DNA of 64,000 nucleotides from Pseudomonas sp. Leaf58. GTDB lineage: Bacteria > Pseudomonadota > Gammaproteobacteria > Pseudomonadales > Pseudomonadaceae. Location of the stretch: the NCBI RefSeq assembly GCF_003627215.1, contig NZ_CP032677.1, forward strand, positions 512,501-576,500, given 5' to 3'. Made by a program: the position numbers and the translations under genes. Below the pieces are notes generated by a model. The model searched no databases and had not been told where the DNA came from. It was given only the letters and a program-made list of their open reading frames with translations. Shown in pieces: positions 1 through 9,681 of the stretch. Each line of letters opens with the position of its first letter. Position 1 is the first letter of the stretch.

Positions 1-1715
<1,715 letters not shown>

Positions 1716-1853
1716 TATAACACCCAAGCAATTTGCGCACGAAGCCAAATTGTGGTGGTGAAGATGATACGAACCGAAAGTTCGCAACGAACCACAAATA
1801 TCACATATCCGAATTCGCTGGGCTGTCCATCTGGACATTCTGGCTACAGAATT
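1716..1853 (+). other. 23S-5S internal transcribed spacer
   Basis: This 138-base spacer joins the 23S and 5S genes and contains no tRNA. It would be removed from the rRNA precursor by processing. Its boundaries depend on the estimated rRNA ends. Confidence 0.7.
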
Positions 1854-1971
1854 TCTTGACGACCATAGAGCATTGGAACCACCTGATCCCATCCCGAACT
1901 CAGTAGTGAAACGATGCATCGCCGATGGTAGTGTGGGGTTTCCCCATGTGAGAGTAGGTCATCGTCAAGAT
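1854..1971 (+). rRNA. rrf: 5S ribosomal RNA
   Basis: This is a complete 5S rRNA. The 5' strand CTTGACGACCATAGAG pairs with the 3' strand GTAGGTCATCGTCAAGA to form the terminal helix. The conserved internal block CCCATCCCGAACTCAG and the CGATGGTAGTGTGGGG segment are present. It closes the rRNA operon and is followed within 10 bases by a strong terminator. Ends are accurate to one or two bases. Confidence 0.96.
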
Positions 1972-1980
1972 TCATTTCGC

Positions 1981-2015
1981 AAAACCCCTATCTGCGCATG
2001 CAGGTAGGGGTTTTG
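1981..2015 (+). terminator. rRNA operon terminator
   Basis: The arms AAAACCCCTA and TAGGGGTTTT, extended by CTGC/GCAG around a GCAT loop, form a long hairpin followed by TTTTGT. It lies directly after the 5S gene and is the expected intrinsic terminator of the rrn operon. Confidence 0.9.
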
Positions 2016-2058
2016 TCTTTGTGGCGCAAAAATCCCCAGGCTCACCCAAGTGCGCGGT

Positions 2059-2096
2059 CTTGCATGTCCCCCGTTGGGGCCCTTTTCCTATGCAAG
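2059..2096. repeat. Nested inverted repeat upstream of birA
   Basis: An outer pair CTTGCAT/ATGCAAG encloses an inner pair CCCC-GTT-GGGG. It lies between the rrn terminator and birA. It has no proper U-tract, so it is more likely a leader structure or protein site than a terminator. Function unknown. Confidence 0.45.
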
Positions 2097-2145
2097 CTAA
2101 CAGCCCGTAGCTATCATGCCTGCCTTATTCCAAGTCGAGACTGGC

Positions 2146-3105
2146 ATGCTGAAGTTGTTGAATCTCCTCAAGGATGGCCGGTTCCATTCCGGAGAAGCTC
2201 TGGGGGCGGCACTCGGGGTGAGTCGCAGCGCCGTTTGGAAGCAGCTGCAGCACCTGGAGAGCGAATTGAACCTCACCATCCACAAGGTTCGCGGGCGCGG
2301 TTATCAGCTGGCTGCGCCAATGGCCTTGCTTGATGCGAACGCGATCGCCGGTTTTGCCGAAGGCGAGCAGTGGCCCGTTTTCATTCACGAAACTATCGAT
2401 TCGACCAACGCCGAAGGCCTGCGACTTGCCGGTGAAGCACAGCTCGCACCATTTGTGGTTCTGGCCGAGCGCCAGAGCGCCGGCCGTGGTCGTCGCGGTC
2501 GGCAGTGGGTCAGCCCGTTTGCCGAAAACCTCTATTACAGCCTGGTGCTGCGTGTGGATGGCGGTATGCGCCAACTCGAGGGCCTGAGCCTGGTGGTAGG
2601 GTTAGCCGTAATGCGTACACTGCAGGCGTTTGGTGTAAAGGATGTTGGGCTCAAATGGCCCAACGATGTCCTCGTTCGGGGGCAGAAGATCACCGGTATC
2701 CTGCTGGAGTTGGTGGGGGATCCGGCGGATGTCTGTCATGTCGTGCTGGGTGTCGGCATCAATGTGAACATGCAGGTCAACGATCAGGTCGACCAGGAGT
2801 GGACCTCAATGCGGCGTGAAGTGGGTGCGGTAATAGACCGTAACCGGTTGGTAGCGTCGCTAAGTCAGCAGCTACAACACGAATTGGCACGGCATCGTCG
2901 CTATGGTTTTGCCGCATTCCAGGAGGAATGGGAGCAAGCGCATCTTTGGCAGGGGCGCAACGTTTCCCTGGTTGCCGGTAGTACACGTATTAATGGCGTG
3001 GTTCTTGGCGTCGACGGGCAGGGCGGCTTACGCCTTGAGGTGGACGGAGTGGAAAAGAGCTTCAGTGGTGGTGAGCTCAGTTTGAGGTTGCGTGATGATT
3101 CTTGA
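2146..3105 (+). CDS. birA: Biotin--[acetyl-CoA-carboxylase] ligase / biotin repressor BirA
   Basis: This 319-residue protein activates biotin to biotinyl-AMP and attaches it to the biotin carboxyl carrier protein; in many bacteria it also represses biotin synthesis. An N-terminal winged helix-turn-helix ([19 protein letters not shown], near residue 20) is followed by the catalytic domain. That domain carries the biotinyl-AMP loop GRGRRGRQW, the KWPNDVLV motif and a small C-terminal SH3-like domain. An in-frame ATG at 2116 exists, but the start at 2146 ([11 protein letters not shown]) fits the usual family length. The DNA-binding domain suggests that the bifunctional repressor role is retained. 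The end overlaps coaX. Confidence 0.95.
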   Translation: MLKLLNLLKDGRFHSGEALGAALGVSRSAVWKQLQHLESELNLTIHKVRGRGYQLAAPMALLDANAIAGFAEGEQWPVFIHETIDSTNAEGLRLAGEAQLAPFVVLAERQSAGRGRRGRQWVSPFAENLYYSLVLRVDGGMRQLEGLSLVVGLAVMRTLQAFGVKDVGLKWPNDVLVRGQKITGILLELVGDPADVCHVVLGVGINVNMQVNDQVDQEWTSMRREVGAVIDRNRLVASLSQQLQHELARHRRYGFAAFQEEWEQAHLWQGRNVSLVAGSTRINGVVLGVDGQGGLRLEVDGVEKSFSGGELSLRLRDDS

Positions 3106-3844
3106 GCTCGATTGCGGTAACAGCTTTATCAAGTGGCGGGTAATCCATGTCGCTGATGCGGCGATTGAAGGCGGCGGCATCGTCGACTCCGATCAGGCTC
3201 TGGTGGCGGAAGTGGCTGCACTGGCTGCTGTGTCTCTTACGGGCTGCCGCATCGTCAGTGTGCGTAGTGAAGAAGAAACCGATGCGCTTTGCGCGTTAAT
3301 TGCCCAAGCGTTTGCCGTGCATGCGCGTGTGGCCCATCCGGCTCAGGAAATGGCCGGTGTGCGCAATGGTTATGACGACTATCAGCGCCTGGGCATGGAC
3401 CGCTGGTTGGCAGCGCTGGGGGCGTTTCACCTGGCCAAAGGCGCTTGCCTGGTCATTGACCTGGGGACTGCTGCCAAAGCGGACTTCGTTGCTGCGGACG
3501 GCGAGCACTTGGGTGGCTACATTTGCCCGGGTATGCCGTTGATGCGTAGCCAGCTGCGCACACACACACGGCGTATCCGTTATGACGACGCTTCCGCTGA
3601 GCGCGCATTGGTCAGTCTGGCTCCGGGCCGCTCGACCGTCGAGGCGGTCGAGCGCGGGTGTGTGCTGATGCTTCAGGGGTTTGCACGCACCCAGCTCGAA
3701 CAGGCGCAGGCGCTATGGGGGGAGAATTTCACGGTGTTTCTCACGGGGGGCGATGCGCCACTGGTCAGGGAAGCCGTGCCACAGGCGCGGGTAGTGCCTG
3801 ACCTGGTTTTCGTTGGCCTGGCCATGGCCTGCCCATTGGATTGA
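3095..3844 (+). CDS. coaX: Type III pantothenate kinase
   Basis: CoaX phosphorylates pantothenate, the first step of coenzyme A synthesis, and is insensitive to CoA feedback in characterised members. The 249-residue protein has the ASKHA-fold motifs: DCGNSFIKW at the N-terminus (phosphate loop), [11 protein letters not shown] in the middle, and [15 protein letters not shown] lies one codon upstream, but ATG at 3095 gives the usual [10 protein letters not shown] start. The gene overlaps birA by 11 bases, so the two are translationally coupled and link biotin and CoA metabolism. Typical length, no anomaly. Confidence 0.95.
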   Translation: MILELDCGNSFIKWRVIHVADAAIEGGGIVDSDQALVAEVAALAAVSLTGCRIVSVRSEEETDALCALIAQAFAVHARVAHPAQEMAGVRNGYDDYQRLGMDRWLAALGAFHLAKGACLVIDLGTAAKADFVAADGEHLGGYICPGMPLMRSQLRTHTRRIRYDDASAERALVSLAPGRSTVEAVERGCVLMLQGFARTQLEQAQALWGENFTVFLTGGDAPLVREAVPQARVVPDLVFVGLAMACPLD

Positions 3845-3851
3845 GGTGCCT

Positions 3852-4277
3852 ATGCGTTGGTTGTTTCTGCTGTTACTGGTGCTCAACGTCTTCTATTACG
3901 TGTGGCACCAGCAGGAAGCCCCGCTGAAGGTCAAGGAAGTCGCCCCGCTGTCGCTGTACAAGGGGAGTCAGCAAGAAATCCGTCTGTTGCGAGAGGCGGG
4001 TGTATCGACAACCCCGAAGCGCCGAGATGAGTGCCTGGTAGTCGGCGGTGTTATGGGGCAGGGGCAGCTCGATTTGCTGCGTCAGCGCTTGTTAAGCCTG
4101 GATATTGCCACGCTGCCGGTGGCGGGGCAGCTGCCGGGTGCAGACGGTCGTTGGCTCAAAGTTGCCCCGGAAAGCGAGCGTTTGCTGGACTCGGCGGTCC
4201 TTTCGACTCTTTCCAGTGATTTCAAAGACTTAAAACATAAAATTATTTTCTGCCAGGGTATTGCAACTGGCGAATAG
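3852..4277 (+). CDS. Small membrane-anchored protein, possible SPOR-like domain
   Basis: This 141-residue protein begins with a strongly hydrophobic segment (MRWLFLLLLVLNVFYYVW), which should be an inner-membrane anchor. A soluble, presumably periplasmic part of about 115 residues follows. The C-terminal half (CLVVGGV...LLRQRLLSLDIATLPVAG...WLKVAPES) resembles a SPOR-type fold that binds cell-wall glycan strands, but the match is weak and made by eye. It starts 7 bases after coaX and should be cotranscribed with birA-coaX. The start at 3852 removes an upstream extension that overlaps coaX. Function not known. Confidence 0.75.
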   Translation: MRWLFLLLLVLNVFYYVWHQQEAPLKVKEVAPLSLYKGSQQEIRLLREAGVSTTPKRRDECLVVGGVMGQGQLDLLRQRLLSLDIATLPVAGQLPGADGRWLKVAPESERLLDSAVLSTLSSDFKDLKHKIIFCQGIATGE

Positions 4278-4387
4278 CTTGATAGAATGGCGCCCGCTTC
4301 ACAGGGAACACCACTTAGGGGGTAGAACTGGAAGCGGTGTCAAAGCAGCTAAGTTTCAGATTTGATTGAAAAAATTTGAAAAAACGC

Positions 4388-4416
4388 TTGACACTAGGAC
4401 GGCAGACAAATAGAAT
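4388..4416 (+). promoter_or_regulatory. Promoter of the tRNA-Tyr/Gly/Thr-tuf operon
   Basis: A perfect -35 TTGACA (4388-4393), a 17-base spacer and a -10 TAGAAT (4411-4416) lie just upstream of tRNA-Tyr. A GC-rich stretch (GCCGGCC) follows the -10, like the discriminators of stringently controlled stable-RNA promoters. An A/T-rich run (about 4365-4385) upstream could act as an UP element. Confidence 0.85.
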
Positions 4417-4429
4417 GCCGGCCACATCT

Positions 4430-4513
4430 GGAGGGATTCCCGAGCGGTCAAAGGGGACGGACTGTAAATCCGTTGCGAGAGCTTCGAAGGTTCGAATCCT
4501 TCTCCCTCCACCA
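4430..4513 (+). tRNA. tRNA-Tyr (GTA)
   Basis: The acceptor arms GGAGGGA and TCCCTCC, an encoded CCA, a long class II variable arm, the T-loop GGTTCGAATCC and the anticodon loop CTGTAAA (anticodon GTA) are all present. It is the first of three clustered tRNAs upstream of tuf. Confidence 0.97.
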
Positions 4514-4537
4514 GTTTTAGCGAGAGCCGCAAGCTCC

Positions 4538-4611
<74 letters not shown>

Positions 4612-4640
4612 AGTTTGCAGGATTTTGCACAAAGTGTTTC

Positions 4641-4716
4641 GCTCTTGTAGCTCAGTTGGTAGAGCACACCCTTGGTAAGGGTGAGGTCAGCGGTTCAAAT
4701 CCGCTCAAGAGCTCCA
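4641..4716 (+). tRNA. tRNA-Thr (GGT)
   Basis: The acceptor GCTCTTG pairs with CAAGAGC, the D-arm is typical, the T-loop is GGTTCAAATCC, and the anticodon loop TTGGTAA gives GGT. CCA is encoded. It is the last tRNA before tuf. Confidence 0.97.
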
Positions 4717-4720
4717 TATA

Positions 4721-4757
4721 AACAAGGCAGATATGAGAATATCTGCCTTTGTTTTAT
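4721..4757 (+). terminator. Terminator-like hairpin between tRNA-Thr and tuf
   Basis: The arms AAGGCAGATAT (4724-4734) and ATATCTGCCTT (4739-4749) form a perfect 11-bp stem with a GAGA loop, followed by TGTTTT. It may partly terminate tRNA transcription or mark a processing site, setting the tRNA/EF-Tu ratio. Confidence 0.65.
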
Positions 4758-4794
4758 CAGCGCAAGACTATTTCTTCTGCGGAGGATTGTATCG

Positions 4795-5988
4795 ATGGCT
4801 AAGGAAAAGTTTGATCGTTCCCTTCCCCACGTTAACGTCGGCACTATCGGCCACGTTGACCACGGTAAGACCACTCTGACCGCAGCTCTGACTCGCGTTT
4901 GCTCCGAAGTTTTCGGTTCGGCAATCGTAGAGTTCGACAAGATCGACTCGGCTCCGGAAGAAAAAGCGCGCGGTATCACCATCAACACCGCTCACGTTGA
5001 GTACAACTCGACCATTCGTCACTACGCTCACGTTGACTGCCCAGGTCACGCTGACTACGTGAAGAACATGATCACCGGTGCTGCCCAGATGGACGGCGCG
5101 ATCCTGGTTTGCTCGGCCGCCGATGGTCCGATGCCACAAACCCGTGAGCACATCCTGCTGTCCCGTCAGGTTGGCGTTCCGTACATCGTGGTCTTCCTGA
5201 ACAAGGCTGACCTGGTAGACGACGCTGAGCTGCTGGAACTGGTCGAGATGGAAGTTCGCGACCTGCTGTCCACCTATGACTTCCCAGGCGACGACACCCC
5301 GATCATCATCGGTTCGGCGCGTATGGCCCTGGAAGGCAAAGACGACAACGAAATGGGCACTACCGCTGTTAAGAAGCTGGTAGAGACTCTGGACAGCTAC
5401 ATTCCTGAGCCAGTTCGTGCCATCGACCAGCCGTTCCTGATGCCGATCGAAGACGTATTCTCGATCTCGGGTCGTGGTACCGTTGTTACCGGTCGTATCG
5501 AGCGTGGTATCGTCCGCGTTCAAGATCCGCTGGAAATCGTTGGTCTGCGTGACACCACCACCACCACCTGCACCGGCGTTGAGATGTTCCGCAAGCTGCT
5601 GGACGAAGGTCGTGCTGGCGAGAACTGCGGCGTCCTGCTGCGTGGTACCAAGCGTGACGACGTTGAGCGTGGTCAGGTTCTGGTCAAGCCAGGTTCGGTC
5701 AAGCCGCACACCAAGTTCACCGCAGAAGTCTACGTCCTGTCGAAGGAAGAAGGCGGCCGTCACACTCCGTTCTTCAAAGGCTACCGTCCTCAGTTCTACT
5801 TCCGTACCACTGACGTGACCGGTAACTGCGAACTGCCGGAAGGCGTTGAAATGGTAATGCCAGGTGACAACATTCAGATGACTGTTACCCTGATCAAGAC
5901 CATCGCAATGGAAGACGGTCTGCGCTTCGCTATCCGTGAAGGCGGTCGTACCGTCGGCGCCGGCGTTGTAGCAAAAATTATTGAATAA
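4795..5988 (+). CDS. tufB: Elongation factor Tu (copy 1)
   Basis: EF-Tu is the GTPase that delivers aminoacyl-tRNA to the ribosomal A site. The 397-residue protein has G1 GHVDHGKT near residue 19, G3 DCPGH and G4 NKAD, then two beta-barrel domains. The start at 4795 follows GGAGG at 4781 and gives the canonical [16 protein letters not shown]; longer upstream readings run back into tRNA-Thr. It is the promoter-distal gene of the tRNA operon. The protein is identical to the copy at 21385-22578, and the DNA is identical from about 4930 to 5969, which points to gene conversion. Confidence 0.98.
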
Positions 5989-5992
5989 GTAG

Positions 5993-6020
5993 TTGATTTA
6001 CTTGATCAGGCCGGTATAAT
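5993..6020 (+). promoter_or_regulatory. Candidate promoter of tRNA-Trp-secE-nusG
   Basis: A -35-like TTGATT (5993-5998) is followed after 16 bases by a consensus -10 TATAAT (6015-6020). The -10 sits in the loop of a GC-rich inverted repeat, ATCAGGCCGG...GGCCGGCCTGAT (6004-6032). Predicted transcription would begin 10-20 bases upstream of tRNA-Trp. Confidence 0.65.
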
Positions 6021-6032
6021 GGCCGGCCTGAT
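6004..6032. repeat. Inverted repeat after tuf containing the -10 hexamer in its loop
   Basis: The arms CAGGCCGG and CCGGCCTG flank TATAATGG. The hairpin has no U-tract, so it is not a standard terminator. In a tuf read-through transcript it could be a processing or 3'-end stabilising structure. In DNA it overlaps the promoter for tRNA-Trp. Confidence 0.7.
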
Positions 6033-6042
6033 ACAGCGTTAC

Positions 6043-6118
6043 AGGTCAGTAGCTCAATTGGCAGAGCGACGGTCTCCAAAACCGTAGGTTGGGGGTTCGA
6101 TTCCCTCCTGACCTGCCA
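6043..6118 (+). tRNA. tRNA-Trp (CCA)
   Basis: The acceptor AGGTCAG pairs with CTGACCT, the D-arm is AGCTCAATTGGCAGAGC, the T-loop is GGTTCGATTCC, and the anticodon loop CTCCAAA gives CCA. The terminal GCCA is encoded. It lies 44 bases upstream of secE, the arrangement common in gammaproteobacteria. Confidence 0.97.
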
Positions 6119-6162
6119 TTTCACTTCGGTGTGATGGCTTTCTTCTTACAGGATCTTCCTCA

Positions 6163-6531
6163 ATGACTCCCAAAACTGAAGCCCAAGAATCGCGTTTTGA
6201 TCTGTTCAAGTGGCTGGCTGTAGTGGCTTTGGTGGTTGTTGGTGTTGTGGGTAATCAGTATTACTCGGCATCCCCAATCCTGTATCGCGTCCTCGCACTT
6301 CTCGTCCTGGCTGCTGTCGCGGGCTTTGTAGCTCTGCAGACTGCGAAGGGCAAGTCGTTCTTTGCGCTGGCGAAGGAAGCTCGTACCGAAATTCGTAAAG
6401 TCGTGTGGCCGACCCGCCAGGAAACCACCCAGACCACGCTGATTGTCGTGGCTGTTGTGCTGGTTATGGCACTGCTGCTGTGGGGTCTTGATTCCCTGCT
6501 CGGCTGGGCGGTCTCCCTGATCGTTGGCTAA
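6163..6531 (+). CDS. secE: Preprotein translocase subunit SecE
   Basis: SecE clamps SecY in the inner-membrane SecYEG channel. The 122-residue protein has three predicted membrane segments: about residues 17-37, 43-63 and, after an amphipathic surface helix containing EIRKVVWPTRQET, about 95-118. The cytoplasmic motif VWPTRQET is the signature of the family. The three-helix form is typical of gammaproteobacteria. It is followed after 9 bases by nusG. Confidence 0.97.
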   Translation: MTPKTEAQESRFDLFKWLAVVALVVVGVVGNQYYSASPILYRVLALLVLAAVAGFVALQTAKGKSFFALAKEARTEIRKVVWPTRQETTQTTLIVVAVVLVMALLLWGLDSLLGWAVSLIVG

Positions 6532-6540
6532 AGGTGTCCC

Positions 6541-7074
6541 GTGGCTAAGCGTTGGTATGTTGTGCATGCTTACTCGGGTTACGAGAAGCATGTAATGCGC
6601 TCCCTGATTGAGCGCGTCAAGCTGGCTGGCATGGAAGACGGTTTCGGCGAGATCTTGGTCCCGACCGAAGAAGTCGTCGAAATGCGTAACGGCCAGAAGC
6701 GCAAGAGTGAGCGTAAATTCTTCCCTGGCTATGTATTGGTCCAGATGGAGATGAACGAAGGGACTTGGCACTTGGTCAAGGATACCCCTCGTGTGATGGG
6801 CTTTATTGGTGGTACTGCAGACAAGCCTGCACCGATCACTGATAAAGAAGCCGAGGCTATCCTGCGTCGCGTTGCCGACGGTAGCGACAAGCCGAAGCCG
6901 AAGACGCTGTTCGAGCCGGGTGAAGTGGTTCGAGTCATTGATGGTCCGTTCGCTGACTTCAATGGTAGTGTCGAAGAAGTTAACTACGAAAAGAGCCGCC
7001 TGCAGGTTGCAGTGCTCATTTTCGGTCGCTCTACTCCGGTGGAGCTCGAGTTCAGCCAGGTCGAAAAGGTCTAG
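6541..7074 (+). CDS. nusG: Transcription termination/antitermination factor NusG
   Basis: NusG binds the RNA polymerase clamp through its NGN domain and links polymerase to Rho or to ribosomal protein S10 through its KOW domain. The 177-residue protein starts at a GTG and reads [14 protein letters not shown], the NGN start. The NGN core [11 protein letters not shown] and the C-terminal KOW motif [20 protein letters not shown] are present. A spacing of 9 bases from secE indicates one transcript. Confidence 0.98.
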   Translation: MAKRWYVVHAYSGYEKHVMRSLIERVKLAGMEDGFGEILVPTEEVVEMRNGQKRKSERKFFPGYVLVQMEMNEGTWHLVKDTPRVMGFIGGTADKPAPITDKEAEAILRRVADGSDKPKPKTLFEPGEVVRVIDGPFADFNGSVEEVNYEKSRLQVAVLIFGRSTPVELEFSQVEKV

Positions 7075-7093
7075 GCGGACGAAGCATCCCATA

Positions 7094-7124
7094 CCCCGCA
7101 GCCTTGTTTGCTGCGGGGTTTTGT
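7094..7124 (+). terminator. Intrinsic terminator after nusG
   Basis: CCCCGCAG (7094-7101) pairs with CTGCGGGG (7111-7118), followed by TTTTGT. It separates secE-nusG from the rplK operon. Confidence 0.88.
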
Positions 7125-7193
7125 CGTCTTTGGGATAACACGCAAGTCATCCGGGGAGCCATCAGGCGTTCGTACCCGATTTTGGAGTAGCTC

Positions 7194-7625
7194 ATGGCTA
7201 AGAAGATTCAGGCTTACATCAAGCTGCAAGTTAAGGCCGGCCAGGCCAACCCAAGCCCACCCGTTGGTCCAGCACTGGGCCAACACGGTGTGAACATCAT
7301 GGAATTCTGCAAGGCCTTCAACGCCCGTACTCAGGGTCAAGAAGCCGGCCTGCCGACTCCTGTGATCATCACTGTTTACAGCGACCGTAGCTTCACCTTC
7401 GAGACCAAGAGCACCCCTGCCTCGGTTCTGCTGAAGAAAGCTGCTGGCCTGACCAGTGGTTCGGCTCGCCCGAACACCGTTAAAGTCGGTACCGTTACCC
7501 GTGCTCAGCTGGAAGACATCGCCAAAGCTAAACAGGCTGATCTGACTGCCGCTGACCTGGACGCTGCTGTACGCACCATCGCTGGCTCTGCCCGCAGCAT
7601 GGGCCTGAACGTGGAGGGTGTGTAA
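7194..7625 (+). CDS. rplK: 50S ribosomal protein L11
   Basis: L11 binds the GTPase-associated centre of 23S rRNA and is needed for RelA activation during amino-acid starvation. The 143-residue protein has the proline-rich N-terminal thiopeptide-contact loop [12 protein letters not shown] (residues 19-30) and the C-terminal rRNA-binding domain ending [20 protein letters not shown] ribosome site precedes the ATG. Its stop overlaps the rplA start by one base. Confidence 0.98.
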   Translation: MAKKIQAYIKLQVKAGQANPSPPVGPALGQHGVNIMEFCKAFNARTQGQEAGLPTPVIITVYSDRSFTFETKSTPASVLLKKAAGLTSGSARPNTVKVGTVTRAQLEDIAKAKQADLTAADLDAAVRTIAGSARSMGLNVEGV

Positions 7626-8320
7626 TGGCTAAGCTGACTAAGCGCCAAAAGGCAATCGCCGAGAAAATCGAAGCAGGCAAGGCCTACAACTTCGAAGACG
7701 CGGCAACTCTGCTGGCTTCGCTGCCGGCTGCCAAGTTCGTAGAGTCCTACGACATCGCCGTTAACCTCGGTGTTGACCCGCGTAAATCCGACCAGGTCGT
7801 ACGTAGCGCTACTGTGCTGCCGCACGGCACTGGCAAGACTGTTCGCGTTGCTGTCTTCACCCAGGGTCCAGCTGCTGAGGCCGCTCTGGCTGCCGGCGCT
7901 GACCGTGTAGGTATGGACGATCTGGCTGCCGAAATGAAAGGCGGCGACCTGAACTATGACGTCGTCATCGCATCGCCTGATGCCATGCGCGTAGTAGGTC
8001 AGCTGGGTCAGGTTCTGGGTCCTCGCGGCCTGATGCCTAACCCTAAAGTTGGTACCGTGACCCCAGACGTAGCCACTGCCGTGAAAAACGCCAAGGCTGG
8101 TCAGGTTCGCTACCGTACCGACAAAAACGGTATTATCCATACCTCCGTTGGCAAAATCGGCTTCGAAGCCGGCAAGCTGAAGGAAAACGTTGAAGCCCTG
8201 ATCGCTGATCTGAAGCGTATCAAGCCGGCTTCCTCGAAAGGTATCTACGTCAAGCGCGTTACCCTGAGCACCACTATGGGCCCAGGTCTGGTCATCGATC
8301 AGAGCTCGCTGAACGTGTAA
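7625..8320 (+). CDS. rplA: 50S ribosomal protein L1
   Basis: L1 forms the mobile stalk at the E site and, in E. coli, represses translation of its own rplK-rplA mRNA. The 231-residue protein has the family signature [12 protein letters not shown] in the middle domain. Its ATG shares one base with the rplK stop (TAATG), so translation is coupled. The GGAGG ribosome site lies inside the rplK end. Confidence 0.98.
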   Translation: MAKLTKRQKAIAEKIEAGKAYNFEDAATLLASLPAAKFVESYDIAVNLGVDPRKSDQVVRSATVLPHGTGKTVRVAVFTQGPAAEAALAAGADRVGMDDLAAEMKGGDLNYDVVIASPDAMRVVGQLGQVLGPRGLMPNPKVGTVTPDVATAVKNAKAGQVRYRTDKNGIIHTSVGKIGFEAGKLKENVEALIADLKRIKPASSKGIYVKRVTLSTTMGPGLVIDQSSLNV

Positions 8321-8326
8321 GAACAT

Positions 8327-8350
8327 GGTGGCGCGACCTGTCGCGCCACC
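8327..8350. repeat. Perfect hairpin after rplA
   Basis: GGTGGCGCGA and TCGCGCCACC form a 10-bp perfect stem around CCTG, six bases after the rplA stop. There is no U-run, so it is probably an mRNA processing or stabilising structure between the L11-L1 and L10-L12 cistrons. Confidence 0.7.
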
Positions 8351-8359
8351 AGCAAAAAT

Positions 8360-8517
8360 TGGGGTCCCTGCCTGGCGGGGGCTATCCAAGACCGTAGGCG
8401 GCGCAAGCCTTAAAACACCAGCCCACGCAGATGGTGCTCCCGATTCGTTACCGAATCAGACACCAAAACGACATCCGGCTTCGGCCAGATGCAACGGTAA
8501 AAACCAGGAGTAAACCC
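8360..8517 (+). promoter_or_regulatory. L10 leader (autoregulatory element of rplJL)
   Basis: The untranslated region before rplJ holds the conserved core of the L10 leader: CCAAGACCGTAGGCGGC, GCAAGCCTTAAA and ACGCAGATGGTG (about 8387-8436). The L10-(L12)4 complex binds this RNA to repress rplJ-rplL translation in E. coli and many other bacteria. A further hairpin GATTCG/CGAATC (8442-8457) lies before the ribosome site. Confidence 0.8.
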
Positions 8518-9018
8518 GTGGCAATTAAACTCGAAGACAAGAAGGCCATCGTCGCTGAAGTCAACGAGGCTGCCAAAGTCGCTCTGTCCGCTGTCGTGGC
8601 CGATGCCCGTGGTGTGACTGTAAGCGCAATGACCGGACTCCGTAAAGAGGCCCGCGAAGCTGGCGTATACGTACGTGTCGTACGTAACACCCTGCTCAAG
8701 CGCGCTGTTGAAGGCACCGAATTTTCGATCCTCAACGACGCGTTCAAAGGCCCGACCCTGATTGCTTTCTCCAACGAACACCCGGGCGCTGCTGCTCGTC
8801 TGTTCAAAGAGTTCGCCAAGGGTCAGGACAAGTTCGAGATCAAGGCAGCTGCGTTTGACGGCAATTTCATTGCAGCGAACCAGATCGACGTGTTGGCTAC
8901 CCTGCCGACCCGCGACGAAGCTATTGCACGACTGATGAGCGTGATTCAAGGCGCCACCAGCAAGCTGGCTCGTACTCTGGCAGCCATTCGCGACCAGAAA
9001 GAAGCTACCGCTGCCTAA
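8518..9018 (+). CDS. rplJ: 50S ribosomal protein L10
   Basis: L10 anchors the L7/L12 dimers to 23S rRNA to form the factor-recruiting stalk. The 166-residue protein starts at GTG 8518, with AGGAG seven bases upstream. The start [15 protein letters not shown] is the normal one; earlier in-frame codons lie in the regulatory leader. The rRNA-binding N-terminal domain ([18 protein letters not shown]) is followed by a C-terminal helix for L12. Confidence 0.97.
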   Translation: MAIKLEDKKAIVAEVNEAAKVALSAVVADARGVTVSAMTGLRKEAREAGVYVRVVRNTLLKRAVEGTEFSILNDAFKGPTLIAFSNEHPGAAARLFKEFAKGQDKFEIKAAAFDGNFIAANQIDVLATLPTRDEAIARLMSVIQGATSKLARTLAAIRDQKEATAA

Positions 9019-9095
9019 GGCGCGCGAACTCTTTCAAAATCATACGTTTAATTTGATGGCTGCGTAGGCTGTCACCCCAATACAGGATTTAAGTC

Positions 9096-9461
9096 ATGTC
9101 TCTGACTAACGAACAAATCATCGAAGCAATCGGCCAGAAAACCGTTCTGGAAGTTGTTGAGCTGATCAAAGCAATGGAAGAAACCTTCGGCGTTACCGCT
9201 GCTGTTGCCGCTGCTGGCCCAGCTGCTGCTGCTGCCGTTGTTGAAGAGCAGACCGAGTTCAACGTTGTTCTGGTTGAAGCCGGCGAGAAGAAAGTGAACG
9301 TGATTAAAGCCGTTCGCGAGCTGACCGGTCTGGGCCTGAAAGAAGCCAAAGAGAAAGTCGATGGCGCTCCTCAGGTTGTAGCTGAAGGCGTTTCGAAAGA
9401 AGCCGCTGAAGACGCTAAGAAGAAGCTGGAAGAAGCAGGCGCTAAAGTCGAGCTGAAGTAA
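9096..9461 (+). CDS. rplL: 50S ribosomal protein L7/L12
   Basis: L7/L12 is the multicopy stalk protein that recruits translation GTPases. The 121-residue acidic protein has an N-terminal dimerisation domain (residues 1-33), an Ala-rich hinge (about 36-52) and the C-terminal factor-binding domain with [20 protein letters not shown]. Codon use is highly biased, as expected for strong expression. Confidence 0.98.
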   Translation: MSLTNEQIIEAIGQKTVLEVVELIKAMEETFGVTAAVAAAGPAAAAAVVEEQTEFNVVLVEAGEKKVNVIKAVRELTGLGLKEAKEKVDGAPQVVAEGVSKEAAEDAKKKLEEAGAKVELK

Positions 9462-9536
9462 TTTCGACTTTGCGATGCCAGCCTAAGCGTTGAGCGAAAG
9501 GCTGATGGCTGGTGGCTTATGCCACCGGCCTTTTTC
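9462..9536 (+). ncRNA. rplL-rpoB intergenic RNA with attenuator (candidate P26 locus)
   Basis: The region after rplL can fold into one hairpin from CAGCCT (9479-9484) and AGGCTG (9499-9504), then the strong stem GGCTGGTGGC/GCCACCGGCC (9507-9530) followed by TTTTT. From memory, the Pseudomonas small RNA P26 is placed between rplL and rpoB. The same hairpin would act as the partial terminator that lowers rpoBC expression relative to rplJL. Whether a discrete RNA exists here is inferred. Confidence 0.5.
9507..9535 (+). terminator. rplL-rpoB attenuator
   Basis: GGCTGGTGGC (9507-9516) and GCCACCGGCC (9521-9530) form a 10-bp stem with one G-T pair around TTAT, followed by TTTTT. No clear promoter was seen between it and rpoB, so rpoBC transcription must read through it. 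Confidence 0.8.
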
Positions 9537-9681
9537 CGTTATTGGTGGTCGATCAGATCGGCCCCGATAGCGAGCTGCAAGACACCCATGTGGGTGGCGC
9601 AAACCAAGGGGTTTGCACGATTTTCTGGCTGCTCCCGCCGGGAGAAGCCAAACAAGCAGGTGACCAAGCTGGGGAACGCTG

